A stretch of DNA of 64,000 nucleotides from the NCBI GenBank assembly GCA_903847155.1, contig CAINCU010000012.1, positions 1 to 64,000 of the forward strand, written 5' to 3'. The notes under the pieces are model-generated. The model had not been told where the DNA came from and searched no databases. It was given only the letters and a program-made list of their open reading frames with translations. Of this stretch, positions 1-8,739 are shown in pieces (the first letter of the stretch is position 1; each line of letters opens with the position of its first letter). The position numbers and the translations under genes are program-made. The DNA is from an uncultured Gallionellaceae bacterium (GTDB lineage: Bacteria; Pseudomonadota; Gammaproteobacteria; Burkholderiales; Gallionellaceae).

Positions 1-2
1 AG

Positions 3-1670
3 GAGTGGGGCGCAGGAATACTCGGGTTGTGCGCGCTGCCGCTGTTGCTGACCTCGCGTTATTGGCAAACACCGCAAGTGCCGCGTATTGTGCTGTTGCC
101 GTTCGGCCTGATACTGTTGTTGATGGTGCAATTCTTTGCGGGTCGCATCAGTCATATTGACCAGTTGCTGATGCTGTCGCTATATTTTCTTTTCGCAGCC
201 ATGCTCATCATGCTCGGGCAGCGCTTGCGCGAGGAGCTTGGTTTGCCATTGGTGGCAACTACGCTTGCAGTAATTTTGCTGGTCGGTGCGGAGCTGAATA
301 CGCTGGCAGGAATACTGCAACACTTCCGTTGGCACATCTTCTTGGGTTCGGTCATCACTGCCAAAACTTCCAGTGCGGTATATGGCAACATCGCGCAACC
401 GAACCATTTTGCCAACTACATTGCGCTGGGTCTGATCTCGTTGGGCTTGCTCTATGTGCGCCGATGGTTGCGTGCATGGCAAGCAGCGTTGCTGGCGACC
501 CCCATGCTGTTCGTGCTGGTGCTGTCCGGCTCGCGCAGTGCGTGGCTGTATCTGAGTTTTGCCTTGGTGCTGGCATGGCTGTGGCAACGAAGAGATCATG
601 CGCTACGTCCATTGCTGACTTACACCGCAGTACTCTGGCTGGGTTTTGCTGCCATGCATGGCATAGTAGAAATTCCTTGGCTTCAAGGAACTACAGGCAG
701 CATCACCTCGGGCGAGCGTTTGTTCGGACAGGTTGAAGGCAGCAGCATTCGCCTGCATATATGGCACGAAGCGTGGCTTATTTTTACGCAGTACCCGTTG
801 CTGGGCGCAGGCTTTGGCCAATTCGCCTATCAGCATCTGCAGCTTGCCGCGACGCTGCGTGATACAAATATTTCAGGGTTGTACAACAACACGCACAACA
901 TCGTGCTGCAACTGGCTGCGGAGACAGGTTTGGCAGGGCTGGTCGTTCTTTTTGGCACACTGGGTTTATGGTTCTGGCAATCCGTGATGCGCAATGCGCA
1001 ACTCACGCTGTACCACTGGTGGGGCTTCGCCATTCTGGCTGTGCTGGGCATCCACAGCATGTTGGAGTATCCGCTGTGGTATGCCTATTTTCTCGGTATT
1101 GCCGCTGTGATGCTGGGCGTGTTCGATACATCGAGCTACCGGCTGGAGTTGCGCAATGTCGGAAGACTTTCCGTGGCAGCGGTTTTGTTGCTGGGTGCCA
1201 TGTCGCTGGTGCAGGGATTTCGGGGGTACCAGCATCTGGAAAACGCACTGTCATTTGGAGGGCAAGCTGCAAAAAATTCAAATGTTCGTGCCAATCCGCG
1301 TGATGAGCTGATGGAAGCATATCAATACCCGCTGTTCAGTTCCTATGCCGAATTGTTTCTAGCCAACATGATGGAGCCGAGCGCCGATCATTTGTCAGAT
1401 AAGCTTGCGCTGAACGAGCGTGCCATGCATTTTATTCCTGACGCCCCGGTGGTCTATCACCAGGTGTGGTTGCTGGCTCTTTCAGATCGACCGCAGGAGG
1501 CAAGAGAGCAGTTGGAGAAAGCGATCTGGGCGTATCCGCAAGATTTTGCCAAGGCGCACCTCGAACTCGAAAAGCTAGCAAGCAAAGACTACGTGCGATT
1601 CGGCGCTCTGTTAAAATTCGCCACCCAAAAATATGAGGAGTATCAAAGTGCAGCAGTTTCTTCAAACTAA
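3..1670 (+). CDS. Wzy/PglL-type O-oligosaccharide ligase, 5'-truncated by window edge
   Basis: Polytopic inner-membrane protein of the O-antigen ligase/polymerase superfamily, most like the PglL class that transfers lipid-linked glycans to pilin. The reading frame is open back to base 3, so the TTG called at 27 is internal and the true start lies upstream. About ten hydrophobic segments are visible. A short NxAQPNHFA-type motif is followed by the large periplasmic loop (LLGAGFGQF ... NNTHN), where the conserved His typical of these ligases lies. The last ~110 residues are soluble and look like the Wzy_C_2 C-terminal domain of PglL proteins. It lies about 3.3 kb upstream of the MSHA pilus locus, so pilin glycosylation is plausible but inferred. 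An O-antigen polymerase or ligase is the alternative. Confidence 0.8.
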   Translation, partial: EWGAGILGLCALPLLLTSRYWQTPQVPRIVLLPFGLILLLMVQFFAGRISHIDQLLMLSLYFLFAAMLIMLGQRLREELGLPLVATTLAVILLVGAELNTLAGILQHFRWHIFLGSVITAKTSSAVYGNIAQPNHFANYIALGLISLGLLYVRRWLRAWQAALLATPMLFVLVLSGSRSAWLYLSFALVLAWLWQRRDHALRPLLTYTAVLWLGFAAMHGIVEIPWLQGTTGSITSGERLFGQVEGSSIRLHIWHEAWLIFTQYPLLGAGFGQFAYQHLQLAATLRDTNISGLYNNTHNIVLQLAAETGLAGLVVLFGTLGLWFWQSVMRNAQLTLYHWWGFAILAVLGIHSMLEYPLWYAYFLGIAAVMLGVFDTSSYRLELRNVGRLSVAAVLLLGAMSLVQGFRGYQHLENALSFGGQAAKNSNVRANPRDELMEAYQYPLFSSYAELFLANMMEPSADHLSDKLALNERAMHFIPDAPVVYHQVWLLALSDRPQEAREQLEKAIWAYPQDFAKAHLELEKLASKDYVRFGALLKFATQKYEEYQSAAVSSN

Positions 1671-2061
1671 CATTTGGACAATTTTGATCGCGCTCAGCAG
1701 CGGAGGCATGCTGGTCTGGTCGATTATCGGCAACCGCCTGCGCGGCATCCACGATGTCGATCACATCGCGGCGATGCAACTTATCAATCACAAAAACGCA
1801 TTGATTCTGGATGTGCGCGAGAAAACTGAATACGAAGCTGGTCATATCCTGAACAGCAAGCATATTCCGCTGGGCAAGCTGGGTGAGCGTGTAGGTGAAT
1901 TGGGCAAATATCGCGAACGACCGGTCGTTGTGGTATGCCGCAGCGGACAGCGTTCGGCGAGCGCCTGTGTCTTTCTCGGCAAGAAAGAATTTGCCCAGGT
2001 TTTCAATTTGGCTGGCGGTGTTCTGGCTTGGCAAAAAGCCAGCCTGCCACTGGAAAAATAA
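1648..2061 (+). CDS. membrane-anchored rhodanese-like sulfurtransferase
   Basis: Single rhodanese domain of about 100 residues behind one N-terminal membrane segment (residues ~8-26, IWTILIALSSGGMLVWSII). The active-site loop CRSGQR carries the catalytic Cys, so it should bind persulfide sulfur. This family (YibN-like) commonly precedes grxC and secB, as here. The track starts at ATG 1633, but an AGGAG box (1636-1640) lies inside that start and sits 7 bases before GTG 1648, so GTG 1648 is preferred (137 residues). The gene overlaps the end of the preceding ligase gene. The physiological substrate is unknown. Confidence 0.85.
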   Translation: MQQFLQTNIWTILIALSSGGMLVWSIIGNRLRGIHDVDHIAAMQLINHKNALILDVREKTEYEAGHILNSKHIPLGKLGERVGELGKYRERPVVVVCRSGQRSASACVFLGKKEFAQVFNLAGGVLAWQKASLPLEK

Positions 2062-2072
2062 GGAAAATAACG

Positions 2073-2330
2073 ATGGCAAAAGTTGTGATGTATTGCACGG
2101 AAGTGTGCCCGTACTGCGTCAATGCCGAGCGCCTGCTGAAAAGCAGGGGTGTGACCGCAATTGAAAAGATACGCATCGACCTGCAACAGGAGCAGCGCGG
2201 TTTGATGGAAACCAGAAGCGGACGCCGCACTGTGCCGCAGATATTTATAGATGAACGACATATTGGCGGCTTTGACGACCTTGCTGCGCTGGATCGAGCG
2301 GGCGGGCTGATGCCGTTGTTGCAACAATAA
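2073..2330 (+). CDS. grxC: glutaredoxin 3
   Basis: Small thiol-disulfide oxidoreductase of 85 residues that uses glutathione to reduce disulfides in the cytoplasm. The CPYC active site is at residues ~11-14, followed by the TVPQIFI segment with the cis-proline and the GGFDDL glutathione-binding loop, all standard for monocluster dithiol glutaredoxins. ATG 2073 is preceded by AAGGA and gives the usual family length; the longer ORF in the track (from 1935) runs through the rhodanese gene and is an artefact. It lies 11 bases after the rhodanese gene and 13 before secB, an arrangement conserved across proteobacteria. Confidence 0.95.
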   Translation: MAKVVMYCTEVCPYCVNAERLLKSRGVTAIEKIRIDLQQEQRGLMETRSGRRTVPQIFIDERHIGGFDDLAALDRAGGLMPLLQQ

Positions 2331-2343
2331 CCAAAGGAAAATC

Positions 2344-2814
2344 ATGACCGAAGCCACATCCGCGATAGCACCTGTATTCAACATTGAAAAGCTGTTCGTC
2401 AAAGACCTATCGCTGGAAATCCCCAATGCACCGGCGATTTTTCTGGAGCGGGAAAGTCCACAAATTGATATGCAACTGCAAACGCAGGCGGCAACGGTGG
2501 AAGACGGCGTGTACGAAGTAGTAGTTACCGCGACGGTAACGGCCAAACTGGCTGAAAAAAACAAAGTGTTGTTCCTGATCGAAGCCAAACAGGCTGGGAT
2601 ATTTCAGGTGCGTAATATTCCGCAGGAAGAAATGGAAACGGTTCTGGCGGTGGTCTGCCCGAATATTCTTTACCCGTACCTGCGCGAGGTGGTATCGGAT
2701 TTGTCCGTGCGCGGCGGATTCGCTCCGGTGGTACTCAATCCGATCAATTTCGAATCCATCTATATGCAGCAAAAGCAGCAGCAAGAGCAAGCTGCTGAAA
2801 CCGTCAAGCATTAA
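2344..2814 (+). CDS. secB: protein-export chaperone SecB
   Basis: Cytosolic homotetrameric chaperone that keeps preproteins unfolded and delivers them to SecA. The 156 residues match family length, with the characteristic FNIEKLFVKDLSLE opening, the ...YPYLREVVSDLSVRGGF segment and the NPINFESIY signature near the C-terminus. The short tail is Gln-rich (QQKQQQEQ). AAAGGA lies 7 bases before the ATG. The stop codon overlaps the start of the following SH3 gene (TAATG). Confidence 0.96.
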   Translation: MTEATSAIAPVFNIEKLFVKDLSLEIPNAPAIFLERESPQIDMQLQTQAATVEDGVYEVVVTATVTAKLAEKNKVLFLIEAKQAGIFQVRNIPQEEMETVLAVVCPNILYPYLREVVSDLSVRGGFAPVVLNPINFESIYMQQKQQQEQAAETVKH

Positions 2815-3248
2815 TGAAACGACTGACCACCGCGCTACTTTTTCTTGTCGCCTGTCACACGGCGGCGGCATACGAGTTCGTCTCGGTGGCCGAACCGGCC
2901 ATCCTTTACGATGCCAATTCGCTTAAAGCAAAAAAACTGTTCGTCGCCACGCGCTATTTGCCGCTGGAGCAGATCGTGGCGCTGGAGAGTTGGGTCAAAG
3001 TGCGCGATTCCAAAGGTAAGCTATTCTGGATCGAGAAGCGCAATTTGAGCAGCAAACGCTACGTGGTGGTGACTGCCGACAAAGCCATAGTACGCAGCAA
3101 TTGGGATGACCGCGCTCCGGTAGTGTTTTATGCACCGCGCCAGTTGGGTTTGGAATGGTTGGGCAATGAAGGCGCGGTTTGGGTCAAGGTGCGTCATCGC
3201 GATGGCTTGACTGGCTTTGTCAAAAGCAGCGACGTGTGGGGTGATTGA
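2814..3248 (+). CDS. exported SH3-domain protein
   Basis: Predicted periplasmic protein of 144 residues with a signal peptide (hydrophobic LLFLVACHTAAA, likely cut after AAA). Two bacterial SH3-like repeats follow: one around WVKVRDSKGKLFWIEKRNL, the second around WVKVRHRDGLTGFVKSSDVW. Such pairs occur in the SH3_4 family and are thought to bind cell-wall peptides, but no catalytic domain is present. It is translationally coupled between secB and gpsA by one- and few-base overlaps, as in many betaproteobacteria. Specific function is unknown. Confidence 0.8.
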   Translation: MKRLTTALLFLVACHTAAAYEFVSVAEPAILYDANSLKAKKLFVATRYLPLEQIVALESWVKVRDSKGKLFWIEKRNLSSKRYVVVTADKAIVRSNWDDRAPVVFYAPRQLGLEWLGNEGAVWVKVRHRDGLTGFVKSSDVWGD

Positions 3249-4243
3249 TGAAACTTGCGATCCTGGGTTCTGGAGCATGGGGAACCGCTTTGGCGGTCAG
3301 CTTCGCGCCGCGCCATCAGGTCACGCTCTGGTCGCGCGAGGCGAGCGAGATAGAAGCGATGGTCAGGGATCGCGAAAACCAGCGTTTTCTCCCCGGCATC
3401 CCGCTTCCTGACGAACTGAAACTATCCATCTCGTTGAGCGAGACATTGGTCGATGCCGAGCTGGTCATTCTCGCCGTCCCTGTCGCCGGCTTGCGCAACA
3501 TGCTGCAGCAACTTGCCGGACTGGCATCGCCCGTTCCCGTAATCTGGGTATGCAAGGGCTTCGAGAGTGGGACGTCGCTATTCCCCCATCAGATCGCAGA
3601 AGAGATATTGCCCGCAAGCTTCTCGCGCGGTGTGCTGTCCGGCCCCAGTTTCGCGCAGGAGGTGGCGCGCAGCCAGCCGACGGCAATGACACTGGCATCG
3701 AACGATGGCGAGTTCGCACATCAAATGGCGAAAGCCCTGCATCATTCGCGCTTGCGTATCTATTCCTGCACAGACTTGGTGGGGGTCGAGATCGGCGGCG
3801 CGGTCAAGAACGTGCTGGCCATCGCAGCGGGCATTTGCGATGGCATGAAAATGGGGCTTAACGCCCGTGCCGCCTTGCTCACACGCGGTCTTGCCGAAAT
3901 GACCCGCCTCGGTTTGAGAATGGGCGGACGCGCCGAAACTCTGGGTGGATTGTCTGGCGTGGGCGACCTCATTCTCACCTGTACCGGCGATTTGTCGCGC
4001 AACCGCCAAGTCGGCATGCTGCTCGCGCAAGGTCATTCATTGGCTACTATTCTGGTCGAACTCGGGCATGTGGCCGAAGGCGTTTACACCGCGCGTGAGG
4101 TACATCGCATCGCACAGCAGTTCGGGGTGGATATGCCGATCAGTGAAGCGGTGTATCGCGTGCTATACGAGGACTTCCCCGCCGACAAGGCTGTCGAAAT
4201 GCTGTTGAGCCGCCAGCCAGGCAGCGAGTTCGATCAGGTTTAA
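3248..4243 (+). CDS. gpsA: NAD(P)H-dependent glycerol-3-phosphate dehydrogenase
   Basis: Reduces dihydroxyacetone phosphate to sn-glycerol 3-phosphate for phospholipid synthesis. The N-terminal Rossmann fold shows GSGAWGTAL at residues ~7-15. The catalytic Lys lies in EIGGAVKNVLAIAAG (residue ~190), and the C-terminal helical domain carries GLAEM.RLG and GVGDLILTC. At 331 residues it is the normal length. ATG 3248 overlaps the upstream stop (TGATG) and is preferred over TTG 3245. It ends the secB cluster before a REP pair. Confidence 0.95.
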   Translation: MKLAILGSGAWGTALAVSFAPRHQVTLWSREASEIEAMVRDRENQRFLPGIPLPDELKLSISLSETLVDAELVILAVPVAGLRNMLQQLAGLASPVPVIWVCKGFESGTSLFPHQIAEEILPASFSRGVLSGPSFAQEVARSQPTAMTLASNDGEFAHQMAKALHHSRLRIYSCTDLVGVEIGGAVKNVLAIAAGICDGMKMGLNARAALLTRGLAEMTRLGLRMGGRAETLGGLSGVGDLILTCTGDLSRNRQVGMLLAQGHSLATILVELGHVAEGVYTAREVHRIAQQFGVDMPISEAVYRVLYEDFPADKAVEMLLSRQPGSEFDQV

Positions 4244-4256
4244 GCGAACCTTTAAT

Positions 4257-4381
4257 TGTTCGTCATTCCGGCGAAGGCCGGAATCCAGCCAAATAAAAAA
4301 ACTCTTGCGCAGCAAGGCCAAACACCAAAGGCATTTTTATTAAAACCGCTGGATCCCGGCCTTCGCCGGAATGACGGAATT
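4257..4381. repeat. paired REP-like inverted repeat
   Basis: Two inverted arms, left CGTCATTCCGGCGAAGGCC (from 4261) and right GGCCTTCGCCGGAATGACG (to 4376), enclose about 60 bases. Each arm is itself a CCGGCGAAGGCCGG hairpin. It lies between convergent gpsA and trmL and could act as a two-way terminator or mRNA stabiliser. The same family recurs at 8515-8643, 11037-11068 and 12831-12942. Confidence 0.9.
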
Positions 4382-4410
4382 TGAATTTCTTGAAGTAGCC
4401 TTAACGGTTT

Positions 4411-4890
4411 TCAGATGTTGTCGGCGTGTAAAAAACCGCACTGCCTCCAAGCCTCATACACTACTACCGCCACCGTATTGGAAAGATTCAGGCTGCGGTT
4501 GTTGGGCAGCATCGGCAAACGCAAGCGTTGCTCTGCTGTTAACGAGTCCAGAATCTCGGTGGGAAGGCCGCGACTCTCCGGCCCGAATAAAAACGCATCT
4601 CCTGTCTGATAGCGCACCTCGTGAAAAAGATGTGATGCCTTGGTGGTGAAGGCGAACAGGCGCGAGTCAGGCAGTGCTGAAAGGCATTGCTGCAAACTGT
4701 CATGCACCTGCAACGTGGCATATTCGTGATAGTCGAGACCGGCACGGCGCAGATGCTTGTCGTCCAATGCAAAACCCAATGGACGGATCAAGTGCAGGCG
4801 AGTACCAGTGTTGGCACACAAGCGAATGATATTGCCGGTGTTGGGAGGTATTTCGGGTTGATACAAGATCACATTGAACACAAATAACAC
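4411..4890 (-). CDS. trmL: tRNA (cytidine(34)-2'-O)-methyltransferase
   Basis: SPOUT-fold enzyme that methylates the ribose of the wobble base in tRNA-Leu isoacceptors using S-adenosylmethionine. The 159 residues show the motifs of the TrmL group: YQPEIPPNTGNIIRLCANTG near the N-terminus, FGPESRGLP in the middle, and LPMLPNNRSLNLSNTVAVVVYE forming the C-terminal trefoil knot that binds the cofactor. It is convergent with gpsA and divergent from mshE. Confidence 0.94.
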   Translation of the reverse strand: MLFVFNVILYQPEIPPNTGNIIRLCANTGTRLHLIRPLGFALDDKHLRRAGLDYHEYATLQVHDSLQQCLSALPDSRLFAFTTKASHLFHEVRYQTGDAFLFGPESRGLPTEILDSLTAEQRLRLPMLPNNRSLNLSNTVAVVVYEAWRQCGFLHADNI

Positions 4891-4965
4891 CTTGTCAGTG
4901 CGGGGAAAAACAGCTAACTTCCGTCCCCGTTATTTAGTCTTACGCAAAAATTCTCAGGGGGAATT

Positions 4966-6669
4966 ATGGCGCGTCCGGAAAAAGTTCGCTTAGGCGACTT
5001 GCTGGCACAGCAAAAATTGATTTCGCACGACCAGTTGCTGTTCGCGCTGGAGCAGCAGAAACGCACCGGCCGCAAAGTGGGTCGGGTGCTGGTGGACAAC
5101 GGCTTTGTCACCGAGGATCAAATATCCGAGGCGTTGGCCAAGCAGCTCAATATTCCCTACATTAATCTGAAGTATTACAACGTCAATATGGAAATCGTGC
5201 GCCGCCTGCCGGAGAATCAGGCGCGCCGTTTCCGTGCGTTGGCGCTGGAAGATCGCAATGGAGCGATTCTGGTCGGCATGACCGACCCGACCGACCTGTT
5301 TGCTTTTGACGAAATTTCGCGCCTTCTCAAGCGCGATATCGACGTGGCAGTGGTTACCGAAGGCCAGCTGCTGGAGACCGTAGACCGTGTGTATAGGCGC
5401 ACGGACGAAATCAGCGGTCTGGCGCGCGAAATATCGGAAGATCTGGGCGAAGGTTATATCGACTTTGGCGCATTGAGCGATAACGTCGGCACGGAAGAAG
5501 CGCCGGTGGTCAAGCTGCTGCAAACCATGTTCGAAGATGCGGCACAAGTCAATGCGTCGGACATTCACATCGAACCGCAGGAAGCGCGCTTGCAGATACG
5601 CTTCCGCATCGACGGCGCGCTGCACCTGCAAACCGAGGCGGACAGCAAAATTGCCGGATCGATTGTGTTGCGCCTAAAGCTGATGTCGGGTCTCGATATT
5701 TCCGAAAAGCGTTTGCCACAGGATGGCCGTTTCAATATCCGCGTGCGCGAACAGGCGGTGGATGTGCGTATTTCCACCATGCCCACGCAATATGGCGAAT
5801 CGGTAGTAATGCGTCTGCTCAACCAGAGCGGCAGCTTCCTCACCCTGGACAAGCTGGGCATGCCGCCGGATATGCTCAAACGATTCCGCGAAATCATCCG
5901 GCGCAGCAACGGAATGGTGCTGGTCACCGGCCCCACCGGCAGCGGCAAAACCACCACGTTGTATGCCGGACTGGCTGAGATCAACACTATCGACCAAAAG
6001 ATCATCACCGTGGAAGACCCGGTGGAATATCGCTTGCCCGGTATCAACCAAGTGCAGGTGAATGAAAAGATCGAGCTGTCGTTCTCGCGCGTGCTGCGTT
6101 CCGCTTTGCGCCAGGACCCGGATGTTATCCTCGTCGGCGAAATGCGCGATGTCGAAACTGCGCAAATCGGTATGCGCGCCGCCATGACCGGTCACTTGGT
6201 TTTCTCTACTCTGCACACCCGCGATTCTGCCGGTACACTGTTCCGTCTGGTGGATATGGGCGTGCCGAGGTACATGGTGGCTTCTTCAGTGCAAGCGGTG
6301 CTGGCACAGCGCTTATTGCGTCGGGTATGTGAAAGCTGCGGTGAAGCGCACCAACCGACTCCGCAGGAAGTCGAGTGGCTGGAAACGGAAGGCATAAGTC
6401 GTGGCGATTGGGGAATATTGATGCATGGGCGCGGCTGCTCGCACTGCAACGGCACCGGTTATCACGGGCGCATGGGTGTCTATGAGATGCTTGAGATGAA
6501 CCAGGATCTGGTAGATTCTGCCGCGCATCAGGACAATACGCAATTCATGCAAGCCGCAAGAAATTACCTCAAGGGCAAAACGCTAATGGATGCGGCGTTA
6601 CGCGAAATGAAGCTGGGACATACCAGCGTCAACGAAGTGATGCGTATCAGTAATCAGGTGGAAGACTGA
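4966..6669 (+). CDS. mshE: MSHA pilus extension ATPase MshE
   Basis: Hexameric GspE/PilB-type ATPase expected to drive MSHA pilus assembly from the cytoplasmic side. Residues ~7-70 carry two tandem repeats of the MshEN pattern (RLGDLL...QL..ALE.Q and VGRVL...ALAKQLNIPY), which in characterised MshE binds c-di-GMP; binding here is inferred. Walker A GPTGSGKTT is at ~321, followed by the Asp box and the Walker B region VILVGEMRD. A four-Cys zinc motif (CESCG ... CSHCNG) precedes the C-terminus. At 567 residues it is full length. A GGGGA box precedes the ATG. The stop overlaps the mshG start. Confidence 0.93.
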   Translation: MARPEKVRLGDLLAQQKLISHDQLLFALEQQKRTGRKVGRVLVDNGFVTEDQISEALAKQLNIPYINLKYYNVNMEIVRRLPENQARRFRALALEDRNGAILVGMTDPTDLFAFDEISRLLKRDIDVAVVTEGQLLETVDRVYRRTDEISGLAREISEDLGEGYIDFGALSDNVGTEEAPVVKLLQTMFEDAAQVNASDIHIEPQEARLQIRFRIDGALHLQTEADSKIAGSIVLRLKLMSGLDISEKRLPQDGRFNIRVREQAVDVRISTMPTQYGESVVMRLLNQSGSFLTLDKLGMPPDMLKRFREIIRRSNGMVLVTGPTGSGKTTTLYAGLAEINTIDQKIITVEDPVEYRLPGINQVQVNEKIELSFSRVLRSALRQDPDVILVGEMRDVETAQIGMRAAMTGHLVFSTLHTRDSAGTLFRLVDMGVPRYMVASSVQAVLAQRLLRRVCESCGEAHQPTPQEVEWLETEGISRGDWGILMHGRGCSHCNGTGYHGRMGVYEMLEMNQDLVDSAAHQDNTQFMQAARNYLKGKTLMDAALREMKLGHTSVNEVMRISNQVED

Positions 6670-7913
6670 TGCCGGTTTTTGCATACAAAGGCAGAAGCAG
6701 TCGCGGCGATCTGGTGCAAGGATCGCTGGAGGGTGCCGATAGCGGCGCTATCGCCGACCAATTGCTGAACACCGGTGTCACACCGACCGAGATCAAACTC
6801 ACACATGCGGCCACTCTCCAGAAGGAAGGCGGCATCAGCATTTGGCAATGGAGCTTTACGGAAAAGAAGGTCGATCCGCAGGAGCTGATGCTGTTTTCGC
6901 GCCAGATGTACACCCTGCTCAAGGCCGGTGTGCCCATCATGCGTGCCTTGGCCGGATTGCAGGAGTCATCGCAGAATCCGGCGTTCTCCGCCATGTTGCA
7001 AGACCTGCGCGAGAGTCTGGATAGCGGGCGCGAACTCTCCTCTTCGATGCGCCGCCACCCCAAGATATTTTCGCCGTTCTATTTGAGCATGGTGCAGGTC
7101 GGCGAAATGACCGGCATGCTGGATCAAACTTTTCTGCGCTTATACGACCACCTTGAGTTTGAAAAAGACATGCGCGAACGCATCAAAGCGGCCGTGCGCT
7201 ATCCGATGTTCGTGGTTATCGCCATGGCCGTTGCCATCGTCGTTGTCAACATCTTTGTTATTCCGGCCTTCGTCAAAGTTTTCGAGGGTTTTCATACCGA
7301 ACTGCCGCTGATGACCCGGATTCTGATGGGATTTTCCGCCTTCATGGTGCGCTTTTGGCCGCTATTGCTGGCGTGCGTGGTTGGCGCTGTAGTCGCTTTC
7401 CGTTCCTGGATCGCCACTGTGGATGGGCGCTACCGATGGGATCACTACAAACTGGATATGCCCATCGCCGGCCCGATCATCTTCAAAGCCACGCTGTCGC
7501 GCTTTGCGCGCAGTCTGGCGCTGTCGTTCAAGAGCGGCATTCCCATCGTGCAGGCGCTGAATACCGTGGGTCTGGTGGTGGACAATGAATATATGCGCGG
7601 CAAGGTCGAACAGATGCGCGACGGCGTGGAGCGCGGCGAGAGCATCCTGCGCACCGCCCACGCCAGCGGCGTATTCAATCCCACTGTGTTGCAGATGATC
7701 GCCGTGGGCGAAGAAACGGGCGATCTGGACGGCCTGATGTTCGAAGTGGCCGACATGTACGAACGCGAGGTGGAATACGAAGTCAAGAACTTGAGCGCAC
7801 AGATCGAGCCGATCATGATCATTGCACTCGGTATTCTCGTGCTCATTCTGGCACTCGGCATCTTCCTGCCGATGTGGGACTTGGGTCAGGCGGCGATGCA
7901 TCATAATGGTTGA
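6669..7913 (+). CDS. mshG: MSHA pilus inner-membrane platform protein MshG
   Basis: GspF/PilC-family platform protein of 414 residues. It has two related cytoplasmic helical domains, each with the MxxFxRQMxTLLxAGVP-like or FARSLALSFKSGIPIV signature, and three membrane segments: residues ~178-200, ~222-250 and the C-terminal IIALGILVLILALGIFLPMW. It is thought to couple ATPase motion to pilin extraction from the membrane. It is translationally coupled to mshE (TGATG) and overlaps the next prepilin gene by 8 bases. Confidence 0.92.
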   Translation: MPVFAYKGRSSRGDLVQGSLEGADSGAIADQLLNTGVTPTEIKLTHAATLQKEGGISIWQWSFTEKKVDPQELMLFSRQMYTLLKAGVPIMRALAGLQESSQNPAFSAMLQDLRESLDSGRELSSSMRRHPKIFSPFYLSMVQVGEMTGMLDQTFLRLYDHLEFEKDMRERIKAAVRYPMFVVIAMAVAIVVVNIFVIPAFVKVFEGFHTELPLMTRILMGFSAFMVRFWPLLLACVVGAVVAFRSWIATVDGRYRWDHYKLDMPIAGPIIFKATLSRFARSLALSFKSGIPIVQALNTVGLVVDNEYMRGKVEQMRDGVERGESILRTAHASGVFNPTVLQMIAVGEETGDLDGLMFEVADMYEREVEYEVKNLSAQIEPIMIIALGILVLILALGIFLPMWDLGQAAMHHNG

Positions 7914-8481
7914 GTCTGATCATCAGCGCGTGTTTGTCTTGCCCGGTCAAAGGGAGGCAAGCGCAAGGCGGCAGCGCGGCTTCACCCTGTTCGAGCTTAT
8001 CGTCGTCATCATCATCATCGTGGTGCTGGCGGGATTGTTCATGATGCGCATCCCGTATTATCAGGAACAGGCCGAAAAGACCGCCATGCAGCAAGTGGAA
8101 GGCGCGATACAAAGTGCGCTGGTGTTGCGATTCAGCGCATTGGAGACACGCGGCGCGGCGAACGAAAAGGATTTGGTTATATTAACCACCGATAACCCGA
8201 TCAACTGGTTGCAAAGAAAGCCGCGCAACTACCTAGGGGAATACTTCGACCCCGGTCCGCACAGCGTCCCTTCCGGCAACTGGGTGTTCGATCTCAAGTC
8301 GCGCGATTTGATTTACATGGTGGATCACGGCAACTATTTCACGCCCGGCAAAGACGGCAACAAATGGATACGCTTTCACGTTAATTTGGAATATGAACCC
8401 AAACTGGGGCGCCCGGAATCGGGCAAGGAATTAACCACATTCCAGTTTGAGCCGAGCGAACCCTATCACTGGTTTGAATGA
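7906..8481 (+). CDS. type IV prepilin-like protein in the mshF position
   Basis: Protein of 191 residues with a prepilin leader. A charged N-terminus ending in RRQRG is followed by FTLFELIVVIIIIVVLAGLF, with the expected Glu at mature position 5, so it should be processed by the PilD-type prepilin peptidase. The leader (~24 residues) is long. The soluble remainder shows no motif I recognise. It takes the place usually held by mshF or mshB after mshG, but I cannot tell which it corresponds to. ATG 7906 overlaps the end of mshG; the earlier track start lies inside mshG. Confidence 0.75.
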   Translation: MVESDHQRVFVLPGQREASARRQRGFTLFELIVVIIIIVVLAGLFMMRIPYYQEQAEKTAMQQVEGAIQSALVLRFSALETRGAANEKDLVILTTDNPINWLQRKPRNYLGEYFDPGPHSVPSGNWVFDLKSRDLIYMVDHGNYFTPGKDGNKWIRFHVNLEYEPKLGRPESGKELTTFQFEPSEPYHWFE

Positions 8482-8514
8482 ACCAAAATAATTAAACCAG
8501 AGTAATCCAATAAG

Positions 8515-8643
8515 CCGTCATTCCGGCGTAGGCCGGAATCCAGCAAAAACATATACTCCGCGAAGCGGACAAATCAATGATGTTGACCCGCTTGCGCGGG
8601 GGATTTTAAATCATCTGGATTCCGGCCTTCACCGGAATGACGC
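8515..8643. repeat. paired REP-like inverted repeat
   Basis: Second copy of the GTCATTCCGGCGNAGGCCGGAATCCAG family, with inverted arms at about 8516-8544 and 8615-8642. Inside lies a smaller hairpin (CCGCTTGCGCGGG). It separates the prepilin gene from the next membrane-protein gene and may be a transcript end or attenuator. Confidence 0.85.
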
Positions 8644-8739
8644 AGTTTTTGCTAATAGGTTTTTCGGATTCAACGTGACACTATGTCGTCATACAAACAT
8701 ACTTGAACATGACGAAATTCACTGACAAGGAGAAGCGAA

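Noticed and set aside
4261-4376. Insertion sequence remnant
   Set aside because: Inverted arms are short REP hairpins without a transposase, and the same arms recur as non-coding elements elsewhere.
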